Of a DNA stretch of 64,000 nucleotides, positions 8,853 through 21,879 are shown piece after piece. Numbering within the stretch: position 1 is the stretch's first letter; every line of letters starts with the position of its first letter. The notes beneath the pieces are model-generated. The model was not told the DNA's origin. It did not search any database and saw nothing but the letters and a program-made list of their open reading frames with translations. The position numbers and the translations under genes are program-made. The stretch is from Chaunax sp. Z400 (lineage: Eukaryota > Chordata > Actinopteri > Lophiiformes > Chaunacidae), in contig CM075188.1 in NCBI GenBank assembly GCA_037577475.1, positions 6,607,501 to 6,671,500 of the forward strand, read 5' to 3'.

Positions 8853-11800
8853 ATGGAGGCGTCTCTGGGATCTCTTCAGAATCCTGACCTAAGGTAACAC
8901 AAACTGGCTAAAAGCCTGTGACGAGCTAATCAACTTGTGCTAATTTCTTAAGATCGCAGGCAGCCAGTGTGGGTAAGCTTTTGCAGAGATGTCATCCTCT
9001 TGGTTATATGGTATTTTAATGGCTCACCGTGTTCTGATATTTTGTATTCTAGCTCTGTCCTGTCATCATGCGAGCCAGAGCTTCAGGAGCTGATGAGACA
9101 GATAGACATTATGATCAATCATCAGAAGAAGGAGTGGGAGGCTGAGATGCAGGCTGTGACGCTCAGGCTGCAAAGTGCTGAAGAGGAGCTGTTGACCTCT
9201 AGGAATCTCGTTGAACGGAGGGACCTGGAGGTGCAGAAGCAGATCCTCCTTTAAGTTTTACTGTACCATTTTTGGTGCATTTAAACCAATTGGGTTTCTC
9301 TGTTTCTATCAAGAGGAACTAGTATGTCTGACATTTTCTTCAGTTATTGCATGATGATTATAACCTGAGCGTTTAACCTATTACAGAGAAAGAGATGGAA
9401 GTACATTTGCAATCATGCACCATCATTCCTACCTCAAAATATTTTGTTTTGTTTCATGACAACATGGCAGTTTGACCATACATCCTCTACATGGACCTGT
9501 TACTAAATGGTGAGGTTTTATCCACATTTTTACAATACCATTACTGTCTGCGCCCCTGACTGTAGATCGGATTGCTCCGCAAGCAGCTGGAAGGAGTACA
9601 GCCTGGTCAACACGAGGTAGTTACCAAGTATGAACAACAACTGCACAAAGTCAGAGAAGAGGTAAGACACTTGGCAATTACACAATTAAAAGCAAATGGT
9701 CAGTAGATTGAACTATAAACTTTGTATAACAACTTTTCAGTTCCTTATGTGACTTGGTAATTTATAGATTTACAGATTTGGGTTTAGACCTTATTAACCA
9801 GCTTAATCTAACAAAAAATGAGTCAAAGAAAACACTATGAAAATCTTTACACACTGAACAACCTCAGATCTGACTGAGCTTACTGAACATAAAATGACGT
9901 TGGACATTGATTATTGTGAAGTATTATGCAAAAAAAAAAGAAACAATCTGCTTTGTCATCCTACAATCTTGAGTAAAAAAATTGGGATAATGTTATAATT
10001 TAAAACCGCACAAAGACATATTTAATGTTTTACTTCATTAACTTCATTAATGTCTGTAAATATACTCATACATCCAAGCTTTTCTGGAATAGAGACTATA
10101 TCTAATTGAAAATGCAATTTTCATGGCCTCCGGTCAAAATGAATTTGAGAATCCTTTTTCACTAAAACTTTTCTCTGCAGTTAGATAAATTAAAGAGAAG
10201 TTATCACAAGCTTCAGCGCAAACATCTCAAGGACTCCAGTGGAGGAACAAATACCAAAGAGGCAGATCGTTCAGAGGCGACTCAACTCACTGAAAAGATT
10301 GAGGTACAATGACAGTGGCAGAATTACGTTGTTTTCTCCTGTTCCTTACGTTGCCCTAGCCACTTTAAATCACTCACTACCATCTATTGGTTATGTGGAG
10401 TAAAATCATCCTTGTCTCTCCATGCAGGAATATCATCAGCTGTCTGTAGAGTGGGAGCAGCAGCGCATTCATTACCAGAAACAAGTGACAGCATTGGAGG
10501 CAGAAAATAAGCACATGACTGAGGAGCTCATACACTTGAAAGTAAAAGCAGATTAATAATCATCGTATCAGATCAGTTTAGTGCTGAAGGAAAGTCGAAG
10601 CAGTTTATTTTTCACACATTTTCTTTCATTTGATTTACAGGCTCAGCATGAATCTTCGAAAAAGGAGAGGGAGCACAGGGCGTGCTGTTTAGACATGCAG
10701 CATCTGTGTGCTCAGCTGGAGAAGGCTCAGGGCAGCCTGCACGCACAGGAGCTTGAACTGGAATGCCTCAGACCCCTTGAGGTGTGGCTGGGACAGTACC
10801 AGAGAGAGCAGCAGGTTAGCAGATTGGTAAGAACTAGTGATGAGTGCATGAATATATCTTATTAGCAGAAGCAATACGTATACTTCTCCCCATGTAGCTG
10901 TTTGCATTTAAACAGAAACCACTGCAGCTTAATGTCATTATTTTAATTTCCTGTCCCACTGATAGGATCGGTCAGGATCTAATCATAATTAATATTCTGT
11001 ATTCATCTACACATCCAAAAGTCCACACACAGTCCAGGTTCATACAGTGAACTGTTTCGGAGTAAAGCAGCCGTCCTCCAGGTAAACCCGGAGCATTCTA
11101 AAAATATTTATTTTAGAGGTTAAAAGTTTAATTCTGTGTCCTGTGGAGAGTTTTCTCTGTCCTGTAAAGTTTACAACTGCAGCCTTTAGTACTGACGAAA
11201 CACAATACACCGTATGCTGCAGTGACATTACGATGCACATGGAGATGTTTAAAATCCTGAAAGAAGTCTCTAATCATTAATCAAAGGAAATCATTAATGA
11301 AAACACTCCTACAATCAATACAACACACAATAAAGAACTTGGATCACTTGGAAAGCTTGTGCTGCTTGACATTATTTAAAAGGCAGTCCTCTTGTGGACT
11401 CTTACAGGGACTAGTAAGAGGTGGAGCGAACTGAGCCAATCTGTCCATCACTAGTAGGGACGTATATACAAGCAGGAGCAGACTGGAAAAACCACACACA
11501 AAGAGTTTGACCAGCAACTTGAACTCACTCACAGTATGCGACACAGCTATCTCCATTCAGCATTACAAAAGTGACATCATCGGTTGCAGATGTCAGTAAT
11601 ATAGATTAAACATATTTTTAGAAATTGAGAATGACTGGAAGTGACCAGATCCGGGGACTGGGATTACTTACTTTGAGGGGAAATAATAGCTAAAAAAAAA
11701 AAGAATTACTCCCACCTAGATTTTTTTTCTGTGAGTTCAATGTTCAGTGACCCTGATATGGGTCATTAACAACGGTCTGATATCCAATAAGTTAATTATG

Positions 11801-14800
11801 TCAATATTTACACCTGATGCCAATTTTGGATTAGCACTAACTCGGGTCTATCACTATGTTTGTGCCTTTGTAGTAAAAATAGAGTTAAATTATTTTCTGA
11901 GATGATTACAACAAAGTGAAAAACACACAGGCAGTAATATTCCCACAGGCACAGTATTGACTCTAAGAGACTCTGGTGGTTGCATTGTTATCATCAGAAT
12001 GTTACAACAGTTAATAGTAAAACAGGTACATCTCTGAACATTATATCAGGTCACATATTTCCTTTTCAATTTAGTAGAAGTTTTCTGTTTCCATAAGTCT
12101 GTTAAAAAGCTATATTTCATCACCAGGAAGAGAGTCTATAAAATCCTTTGTCTGTATTTTTGTGGTGTGAAGATCCTACCTGGATCAGCCTGTGTGTTAG
12201 TCTGCCCCAGTATAAGAGCCACAGATACAAAGAGTAGAGACTGAATAAATAGTGATGGAAATTGAGGACTTAATTTGCCATATTAGCCGCTAAGGATCCA
12301 CTGCTTGTTCCACAGGTCCTCTCTGAGGAAAGGCAGGAACTCCATGCCACATTGGACTCCCAGGATGCTTTTGTGCAAAGAACCAGTCTGGAACGCCAAA
12401 GGCTTCGTAATGAAGCTGCCACACTCAACCAAGTACTGCAAGCTAAGGATCAAGTCATTCGGTGGGTGTGTTTGTACCTGAGAATAATGTTTTTTTTCCA
12501 GTAGTCATGATAAGATGTAGTACAGCAACAGTACACCAGGGGGCATTCTAGACTCTTCGATGCTTGTGTGCTGAGCGAAAAGAAAACTCTGCATGTTTTC
12601 TCAGCTCTCTGGAGGACTGTCTGGCAGCTCAGGGCTGTGCTGGTGTGGAGACCCTCAGACAAGATCTGGAGAAGACCACAGCCAAGCTTCACTGTGTCCA
12701 AGCATGTGAGGCTCATCTCAAGGCTGAACTGGCATGTGTCAAGGAGAGGTGAATGTGCAACAGGAAAACATTATTATTTTTTGGACATAAGTTGTGCATC
12801 TTGAATCTGTGATAACAACATGGGTTTCCCTCCGATGTTTTTATGGTTTGCTCAGACTGGAGACAATGAGTCGACAGAGAGCTGACCAGTCAAAAATGGA
12901 GGAACTGAGGAGCATTAAAGCAGGATATGATGCCTCTATTGCTGAAATGAAAAAGGTCAAACTCCTCTGACTGCTTATATTTTTGACATCCATACTGTAT
13001 TTGTATAATTAACGTGTTTATTGTCACTTCTCTGCATTCGTCCTGCAGCTGAGAGAGGAGCTTCAAAGGGCCAAGCAGACTCACAGCGGTGAGGTGGATG
13101 GGATGAGGAAGGAGGTGTCCAAGCTGGCCACCGAGCTGCACCGGCGTGACGTCACCATCGCCACACTGAAGGGCTCTTCCACCAGCATCAAGCAGCAGCT
13201 CCGTGGTGAAGTGGAGCGAGCAGAGCAGAAAGCAGCCGAACTGAAAGTAAGCAAATAAACTGGATCGTGTAAAACTTTCCAGAAATTGTGGCAGTTTTGG
13301 ATTCCTTACAGGTGTGGTTACACACTACAACCACAATGAACTCTTGTAAGGGAACATGAGCCTTGTTCAGGCATGGAAGATGCAACATAAGACAAAACAT
13401 GCAACATAACATTTCTTATACATAAACAAAAATGTATGATCACATAATTATCTCAACTTCTGTTGGATGGATAGCCATGAAATTGCACCACCAGCAGGTC
13501 AGAGATTTGTTTCATCCCATCAAATATCTGAACTTCTCATAGGATTGGTACAAAATGTTGTCACATTGACTTCTCGTTGTGGATGAATTGTTTGTTCACC
13601 AGGTATTTGATTTATGATCAGAAACCTGCAAAACTCAAAACATTCACATCAGCCTCCGCTGTACTTTTGTGTTGAGATCTAATAAGCAAATCTCAGCTAA
13701 GGAGGTACAGAATACATAAATATTACTGGATGTGACAGAGAAACATTGCCATCGTAACTGTTATGTAAAAGTGAATTGCAGACATGTTTCTGACAATAGG
13801 TCTGTATTGTCTTGGCATGAACTTTCTTTCCTGAAAGGCTTGAGGAAAACTGCATCACGATGAAGCCCATACGTCTGTCTGCTCAGTGCTCCAGCAAAAT
13901 GACTCATATTCTTCTCCTCCGTTTTTCTCAGATGACTCAGGCCCAGCTGGAGACTCTACAAACTGAGAACCAGCATCTGAAGAGTCTGCTGCAGAGGCTG
14001 GAGTCTCAGTCACCTAAGGTTTGTCTGCTTTGACATAGTTGTTTTAGTCATTACACAGTTTTGCAAACCACAGCAGGCTGGATTCTTTTCTTAATTTGAC
14101 TTAAGTGCTCATTTCTAAATCTGACTCATCCCTCTCTGCATTCTGCTCCCTGAATCACTCTGCTCTCCTCAGAGGGGGGACTCCTCTGTTGCATCCCTGA
14201 GGGAGAGGTATGTGTCATCTCTGAGCAGCCTGGAACAAGAGAATCAGCAGTTAAGGCAAACACGCTCTGAGATGCATCGCCGAGTCGAGGTCTCCAACCG
14301 GACCTGTCAAGACAAAAATGCTCCGCACAGCTGTGCCATAACTGACCAACCACAGCCTGCTCAGGACAGGTATCTGACATACACACAAGACACACATGCA
14401 CAAAACAGCAAGAAACTCATCTATCTTCTTGTTTTGTCTGGAGCAGTGAGGATACCAGACATCACAAACAGACGGAGGAGGTGCAGGCTTCGTCCCCCTC
14501 TGAAGGGGAGATACAGAGGCTCTTCAAACAGCTGCATACTCTGTCCCATGCCTCTAGAAAGCACTCCTGCAGCCAGGCCCAAGACGGCAGGCCTCATTCA
14601 TCAGCATCCTCCTCCTCCTCCGGTAGCACAAGACTCAACAGGAGACACTCAGTGCCAACCATAGCCTCAAATGAATGTGCTGCTGAGGGACAAAGCTCCA
14701 GCTCTGAAGACTCCCTGACTTCAGCGTCTGAAGGAAAAAACACACCCTCACCCTCTCCAGTGGTAGATAAAACATTGTCTAATAATCACCTCTCTAATGT

Positions 14801-15072
14801 CAAAGGTGATGTTCTCCTGTCCTCTGTTAGCAATCTGTTAGTACTGTTGTGTTTTTCTTCCCTACCAGGAGCCTTCGTCCGTGTCACCTGCAGACCACAT
14901 GGTCTCTCATTTCCTGGAGGAGGAGAACTTGCGGTCCACAGATCTGCTCCAGAGACTGGACAGCCACATCCAGGGTATGATAGAAAACAATGTCAAGACA
15001 GTGTCTAAGTACCTCCCAAGTGGCTCAGGGCCCGGGTCTGCCCAGACTTCAGCACAGAGCGTCGCACAGTAG
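8853..15072 (+). CDS. cep63: Cep63, centrosomal coiled-coil protein (14 coding exons)
   Basis: Exons: 8853-8893, 9053-9230, 9566-9661, 10181-10303, 10428-10541, 10641-10814, 12316-12461, 12605-12748, 12856-12955, 13049-13246, 13932-14018, 14173-14369, 14447 to about 14798, 14869-15072. All junctions keep frame, giving about 717 residues against about 700 in mammals. The exon 13 donor is uncertain (14762 is the alternative). The N-terminus [23 protein letters not shown] and the C-terminal block [18 protein letters not shown] match Cep63; the rest is heptad-rich coiled coil. A Ser-rich stretch lies in exon 13. Cep63 works with Cep152 at the parent centriole to promote Plk4-dependent centriole duplication. 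The paralogue Deup1 acts in multiciliated cells. The amotl2 neighbour favours cep63, since DEUP1 neighbours AMOTL1. Confidence 0.9.
10815..12315 (+). other. cep63: cep63 intron 6 (largest intron)
   Basis: A 1.5-kb intron with a GTTAGC donor and CACAG acceptor. I see no additional exon, RNA gene or clear transposon in it. Confidence 0.6.
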
Positions 15073-15112
15073 AACCAAAGACTCTATTCTTCTACTTTAT
15101 TAAATCTTCTAC

Positions 15113-15118
15113 ATTAAA
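15113..15118 (+). terminator. cep63: Candidate cep63 polyadenylation signal (ATTAAA)
   Basis: ATTAAA lies 41 bp past the cep63 stop codon. It is a common variant polyA signal and would give a very short 3' UTR. Other A-rich signals occur further downstream, so longer forms are possible. Confidence 0.45.
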
Positions 15119-15119
15119 G

Positions 15120-18100
15120 AATTTGTGAGGCATTTTGATTGTGCTTCACTTTACTGAACTGAAGGGCCATCTATTTTTATTTTCCTACAGGCATTATGAA
15201 GCCCCCTCTGTCCCCACAATGAAGGCCCAAACATATGAGGTTACACATATGACACAGGATTAGTGTGAACTGAACCTGATTAGCTCAGATTGTTGCCTGT
15301 GATTTTTTTTCTTATTCTCTCTATGTATTTATTTTACCTCAGCCGTGTTTTCATTTCAGTGTCTTTCCATTGGAGGAACATTTTTGTCCCGTTTACATCA
15401 AACTGATCTTAAAGAACAAACAAAGGCTGACTGATTAAACGCTTTGCATCACCTCACATCTTGTGTTAAAAGCTGCATTTGAACACACTGAAAAGACTAC
15501 AGGTGGCAGGTAGTGGTCAACCCATGGGAGTTTGTCAATACGTAGAGACCCGGACAGCCGATGGCTGATAAACAGTAGAATGCCAATATCAAAACAAAGG
15601 AAAAGTCATGTGTAATTCTACTATTCCTTGCACATTACAATCTGATATATATGTTTATCTTAGCCAGTAACGTGTTACTTTAGATGGAATTATTAATAAT
15701 TAATGCCAGAGAAATACTTTGGGTTATGTCTCAGATTTCAGAATGTGAGTGGTATTTAAGGGGGGGGGGGGTACACATGTCAGACGCATTCAAGTCATTC
15801 AAGTGCACTATTCTGAAGCATATTAACCATGAGTCAGTAATGCCTTTATATCAGTTAGCTGTCATTTAGGAGGGCAGAAATGTGTCAATGCTTAGAGCAG
15901 ACAATGGTGACTGAGGAAACGTAGTTGTCAACCATTTTGATAATTTATTGAATGTTTTTCTAGCAATAATTTTTAAAGCAAAAATGTCAAACATTTGCTG
16001 GTTCCATCTTAAAGGCAGAGGTTCTACCTTAAAGGTTCTCGTGTTTTGGACTGTTGGTTGGACAAAAGACTTTTGAAGTCATCTTATTTGGCTCTGGGAA
16101 ACTGTTGAACATTTTTCAGATTTTTCTTTTTTACATTTTATAGACTACATGATTTAACAATTAATCGTGAAAATGATTGTTAGTTGCAGGCCTACTATCA
16201 CATCTGATAAACACACTGTACATGTTACCTGTAGGAGAGGTAACAAAAGCTCAGGAATCTATGATCCAAAAAACTGCAGAATGACAAACTAAACCCTTTC
16301 ATATGGCTGTGATTCTATTTCAAACAGCGTCATCATGGGTTCTAGAATATGTTGATACCAATGTCTGATAAGAACTTACTATTTGCACAGTAAAGTTTTG
16401 CTTTACTTTGCACTGGCTTTGTTAGCAATTGTCAACATCGTTGCTTTTCTGTAATTCAACTTTGTGTCTATAGACTAATCAATTAATCAAGTCATTGTTT
16501 CAGCTCTAGTCAGCTTGTGGAAAACAAATAAAAAAAGACAGGAAAACTGCATCAAATGTGTGAATTAGGTGTCACTGATCGTTTCTACGGCCGGTCCATT
16601 AAACTCAGCAGGCTGAACGGATGAAGGAAGAACGTACGAAGTGGTCCTAAACACGTTTCTCACGTGAGTCAGCAACTGAAATAATGACCAGTGGCTTTTT
16701 GCCACTATTGACTGAGTTCATCCAAATAGTTTTGGAAAGTAATCACCATAGCTGAAGTGCAAATGTGCACCAACGCTCAGGATGTTTGATGCTGTGTTTT
16801 ATGGCTGGGAAAAACACGGAACAAGAGCATCTGCTTCATTTAATGACTTGAGCTAACATTAACACTAGGGGAGTTAGCCATATTGTTACACAAAAGTGTC
16901 TGCAAGTGTTTGTTTTATGACCAGCTAAGGTTGAAATGTGCCTCCAAAGTGCTGTTTCACTACATTTCAGAGGCCTTGAGGAGTTGAGCGTTCATGCTGT
17001 ATTCTACCCTGCAATCTGTCATATTTGTGTGACCTCCTATAACTTTTGGTTGCTGAATTCCACATGAGTTAATTGTTGGAGTTCTGACATGAAGCGGAGC
17101 TCCCTTGACTTCTTCTCGAGGGTGCTCTCTATCTTCCAATATTTCAAGTTGCCTGGAATGCAGCATTAACACGAGCTTTGCATTTACGTCCAGAGAAAAG
17201 TATGCAGCTGTGAGCCAAAGAGGTGTCCATCCTCCCTGCACATCTGTCATAAGCAGGGATAATACCACATATGTACATGTCTGTCCAGACACCACAGACG
17301 GTTGGGGAGGAGGAGAAGTCAGCTTTTCTCCAGCTCTCATTTTCACCACCACCACCACCCACCCTGCGGAGGCCCTCTGGCTCGTCAAGTGCAGGAATGT
17401 GTGCGCTGTGCCAATGCTGTCATGAACTCTCCCCTGCGGCCTGATTTGTCCTCATCATTAGAACGCTGATGGAATGTTAATATCAACCATGTGGGGCGCT
17501 CACCCTCAGAAACCCTGAAAGGCCAGAGGGAATAGTTATACTTAACTGCTCTCTTAATGATGGACACGCTGTTAAATAAATAGGACAAATCTTAAAGAAA
17601 TGTGTTTTTCGTTTTCGCTGTCATACTGTTACGACAATACAGAAGTTCACCTTAGGACTCCCCTGAGCCCAATGACTTCTCACTTTGGTATTTGTTAGGC
17701 TGTGTTACTAGCACTGTAAGCCCCAACAAACAGCGCTGAGGAATTTGGCAAGGCAGGCATTCCTCTGGCTCTCTCTGGAGGGAGGTGAAAAGGTTTTTAT
17801 ATGTGGAGATTCTTTGAAGGGGCCCAGTAAAAGGGAGGAGGACCGAGGCTGATTCAAGTCCAGAGGGAGTTTGAGCTGACTTATTTATGTAATGATTCAC
17901 AGGAAAAATGTGCTTGAGGCAACAAGAAGACTGATGCTAAATTGATTAGTTTAATGAATTGAATTGCCCACATTACGTTTGTAACCCTATTAGGACAAAT
18001 GTTATGAGTGCAACACACAGTGTGGTGCAAACAGGGGATACTACTCAGAAAGAATTCTCTTGGCTAGTCACCGCGTTCATATTTGGTGGTTTTATTAATT

Positions 18101-18390
18101 TTGCATTTAATGACGCATTCCTTGGCTGACCCTCAAGAAAGATTAAAAACAGAAATGATCAAAATTGAAACTGCAGTGTCTAAGATTTTCATACTTTTGG
18201 TCTTTAAGTGTTGCCTTATCCCTCAAAACACTGAATCCTACATGAAGACACTCGAGTGGAAGTGCTGCCGAGTCTTTATGTTGATCACTATCAGGTGCTC
18301 TTTGGATACTTCAGGTTCACTATAATTATTCCTCTTATGAAGGCCTCACTACATGGGTGAAACAGTTTTAAAAAAGTAGCCAAAAAAGCC
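15120..18390. other. Intergenic, mostly unassigned
   Basis: No exon was recognised. A poly-G run is at about 15761-15770 and a MITE-like repeat at 15940-16200. The remainder is unassigned single-copy-looking sequence. Confidence 0.5.
15940..16200 (+). repeat. MITE-like repeat with GTTGGTTGGACAAAA core
   Basis: Contains GGACTGTTGGTTGGACAAAA, GGCTCTGGGAAACTG, AACAATTAATCGTGAAAATG and GATTGTTAGTTGCAGGCC in the order found in a common teleost repeat. The same core recurs twice at 37.9-38.5 kb. Confidence 0.6.
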
Positions 18391-18394
18391 ATAC

Positions 18395-18545
18395 ATGCAT
18401 GGGTCCTTCAAAAACACTCCAAGGCACACTGTAGGAGTTATGTACGTTTTAAAATGCCTTTATTTTACATGGCAAAAATAGTTAAAACGACCAACACAGG
18501 TCTTCATCAGGGTCTGCAGTCAATTCTCACTCCTGCACTGTGTTA
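18395..18545 (+). repeat. Possible interspersed repeat
   Basis: The stretch around CCAACACAGGTCTTCATCAG resembles the tail of a common fish retroposon. I see no coding remnant. Tentative. Confidence 0.3.
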
Positions 18546-18599
18546 CACTAATGAGCTGAATGGGAAGATGGTTCCCTAAAAAGGAGGAGGGGTGCTGGA

Positions 18600-21365
18600 C
18601 AGGACAGGTAAAAAAAAGAAATATATAATAATAATAATAACATACTAACAGTTTGTTACATTTTTGTAACATTATTGCAATTTAACTCTGAAATACTTGT
18701 ATGTATATTTCTGGTCACTATTTTCATGTTTTATCTTCCTCCTTTATGTCTTATCCTGTTTTCATATTTGATGTTTAAGTTACTTCTCTTCCTTTCATAA
18801 TAATGTATTGATTTGTAAATATATTAATTGGTATGTTAGAAATAAACTATGATATTCCAATCCTTGGTTATCTGTTGAGTCATTATATATATCAGGAAAG
18901 CTCCCATATCATAACAAGGTGAATAGTACAATAAAAATCTCTTGTGGTAACTTGTGAACTTTGTATTTTATTTAAACATGAAAATATCTTGTTATAATAA
19001 TATTACAGGTTATAATTAAACCAAAATGGAATAAAACAGAATAGGCCTATTGTAACAACTGTAAGAAAGGTTGAATAAGGATCAATATTCTTGTCTAGCT
19101 TTACATTTTCTCTTCATCTTTACCTCTGCAAAGGTTTTTTCCAAAAAAATTTTTTATTTGTCTGTCTGTCTTTTAGCAGAATTACTGAAAAACGTATGAA
19201 CATATTTTTTAAATGACAGCTACATCAATAGTTAACAGTACAAGTGCAAACATAATATATTGACCATGTGTAGATAAGGTATTGATAGATGGATGAATAG
19301 ATATTTTAATAACCTACACGTTCTCTTTTGTCAATGTTGAATGTACTTTGCCCAAGAATTAATTACATTGTTTCAAAATATTTTATTCTTTTCTTTTTCT
19401 TTTTTAGGGTTGCTGAGTAGCCTTTTATTTTTCACAGAATAATTAAAGAATGAAACAGGAAATAGGGAGAGGGGAGACATACAGTAAAGATTCAAACCCA
19501 CAGCACTGTTGAAGACTCAGCCTCAGTATACAGGACTCAGAGGCAGACTGTTGAACTATAGGCAGTCTAAATGGGTCAATACATTTAAATTTAGTACATG
19601 TTGTGGTTTGAGTTTTTCAGTTTCCTGTTTTATTTTGAAAGTGTTTTCCATGTCATGTGCTTTTGCTTTGCATTTCCTGTGTTTTCTTATATGTTTTACC
19701 CCTTTGGTTCCTGTCTGTGTTTTTGTCCTCTGTGTTCAGCAATTTTCTTCCAGTCTTCATCTCGAGTTTTGTTTATGGAAGCTGTATAAACTTATTTTAG
19801 TTTCTACGTGTTTGAATTCTTCATATGCTTCAAACTGTCAGCTCTGCTCAGTAGAGAGAACATCACTATTGTCTCTTTACTGCTGCTGTTTACTGTGGAT
19901 TGATTTGATCAATGTTCAACCTTTGAGGCTGCTGGTGAATTCCATGCATGCACACTTATCTCGACTACCTGAACCTGTCTTTTATCAGTCTTGCAGGAAG
20001 ATTTTTTTGGTCATATTGACACTTTTTTTTATTATTATCAATAAATATTAAAGACCCACGTTGAAGACATGAAATACTCTGCTTGTTTGAAATAAAAGTA
20101 AAAACTTTTTTTATTCTTAAAGTTAACTGCTAGATAAATGTTATCTCCTGCTTCACTGAAAAGTCCATTCTCATTTCCACAGCACACTTACGTAATTTGA
20201 ATATTGGCTTCCACACTAGTAATGATGTCAAAATCCTGCCTCTACATATACATGCTAAACTCAAGGTGAGATGAGGAGAGACACTTTCCCCATCCAGCGG
20301 ATGAATGTGAAAACAGCTTCTAGTATTATACATCATCCTGCACTGTACAAGACAAACATCCAAGTAAAGACCAATAAACAGACTCGTTTTTTGAGTGGAG
20401 AGCGGATATCTATTCATCATGAGTGAAGGAGACTGTGAATGTCTTCACTCTGCCGTTAAGTGTGTGATAAAGTTATGTGGAAATTTAGAAAGTGAATGTC
20501 ACAAAGCAGACATCTCAGAGGTTACACGAAGCCAAATCAACGACTAAGTGAATAAATTCACATGATCAGCCCGTCTTGAAGGAGGGAGATGTATTAAATG
20601 TATTTCTCTCCGTAATTGACCTCATCTGTGAGATCATGACTTGCTGTGGGAATGAAGATGGATTGTTTGTGCAGAGGCCTGAATTATCTGTGTAGGATGG
20701 ATGAAAGATGATGCAGGTTGGAGGGGAGGGGATTGATGAGCCGGGGAGGGAAGAATACCTGATTCTGAGTGATAATCCATTAAAATCATTCATCAACAGG
20801 TGGTTAAAACATTTGGGATACAGGTTGGTTTTGTGTCGTTGCCCAATAAGTAAGAAATGTCTATTCAGTATAAATCATCTCCTCAGTGATGAACTGCTGC
20901 ACTCACAGGCTGTTGCACCTCTGCAGATATGATAAACATGTCTTTTCATGAATTGCTGGACTTCCTTTGACGACTTTTCCCAGAATTGTTGCAGCCTGCA
21001 TGCATTCTTTGTTGTACATTCCATCGAGAACATGCCTGTCGTGCTTTGCGTGTGCTCACGTCCTGCTTCCAGCTCTAGAAACGTCCCTTATTTAATGGGA
21101 ACATTTCATTGTTCTTGAGTCTGAGCATGCTTGGTGAGGGTGGGGTTGAGGGTGTGGGTACAGGCTGTGTCCAGACTTATGCAGTGGGACTCCAGACATT
21201 CGCTCCAGCCTGCTCTGTGCCAAAGGAACTGAGAGAGGGCAAGAGGAAAAGAGTCATTCCTCTAACACACAATGACTACATGCATGCACACTGATGTCCT
21301 ACTTACAGTATATGTTTGTTTGCATACTGTGGCATGTAAATGGACTAAATGGTAAATGGACTGTA
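18600..21365. other. Intergenic, mostly unassigned
   Basis: Apart from the SINE at 19405-19570 I see no gene. The longest open frame (19509-20051) is T-rich and translates to hydrophobic low-complexity sequence without a recognisable domain. Confidence 0.5.
19405..19570 (-). mobile_element. tRNA-derived SINE, degenerate
   Basis: On the minus strand, a region with GGGTTTGAATC (B-box-like) is followed by TCTCCCCTCTCCCTATTTCC. This is the same layout as the better copy at 27712-27907. The A box is decayed. Confidence 0.5.
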
Positions 21366-21371
21366 CTTACA

Positions 21372-21870
21372 ACTGCTCAGAAAATTAATGGAACACTTAA
21401 TCATCACAGTATAACACCAAGTCAGTTAAACTTCAGGGATGTCAATCTGTCCATTTAAGAAGCACAAGTGATTGTGAATTAATTTCACCTGCTCTGGTGC
21501 AAATGAAAGTGACAACAGGTGCAATGAAGAGGCAAAAGCAAGACAACCATAAAAAGGGAATGGTTTTTCATGTGGTGTTCACAGACAGTTGTTCTCTCCT
21601 TATCCTTTCTGACTGATTCTTCTCTAGTTTTGTGTTTTGCTAGTGTTCTTGTCACTACTGGTAGCATGAGGCGGTACCTGCAGCCCAGACAGGTTGCACA
21701 GGTAGTCCAGCTCCTCCAGGATGGCACATCCATACGTGCAGTCACAAGAAGGTTTGCTGTGTCTCCCAGCACAGTCTCAAGAGCATGGAGGAGATGTCTG
21801 TTTGGCTGTCTGATGATGACAGAACTAGAAAACACTTGGAGATTACCGCCAAACCATTGTCATTGAAACA
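21372..21870 (+). mobile_element. Truncated Tc1-like DNA transposon (N-terminal transposase only)
   Basis: A terminal-repeat-like start (TGCTCAGAAAATTAATGGAA) is followed by non-coding sequence and then a frame from 21666 reading MRRYLQPRQVAQVVQLLQDG and SIRAVTRRFAVSPSTVSRAW. That is a helix-turn-helix DNA-binding domain of Tc1/mariner-type transposases. The sequence loses similarity soon after; no catalytic DDE domain and no right terminal repeat are found. Confidence 0.75.
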
Positions 21871-21879
21871 TTACTCACT

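Noticed and set aside
14212..14664. 150-codon frame running from cep63 exon 12 through the intron
   Set aside because: It reads through a GT/AG intron into the wrong frame of exon 13; the spliced cep63 frame explains the sequence better.
19509..20051. 180-codon plus-strand open frame with hydrophobic stretches
   Set aside because: T-rich DNA automatically gives Phe/Leu/Cys-rich translation; no signal for a real membrane protein family and no splice context.
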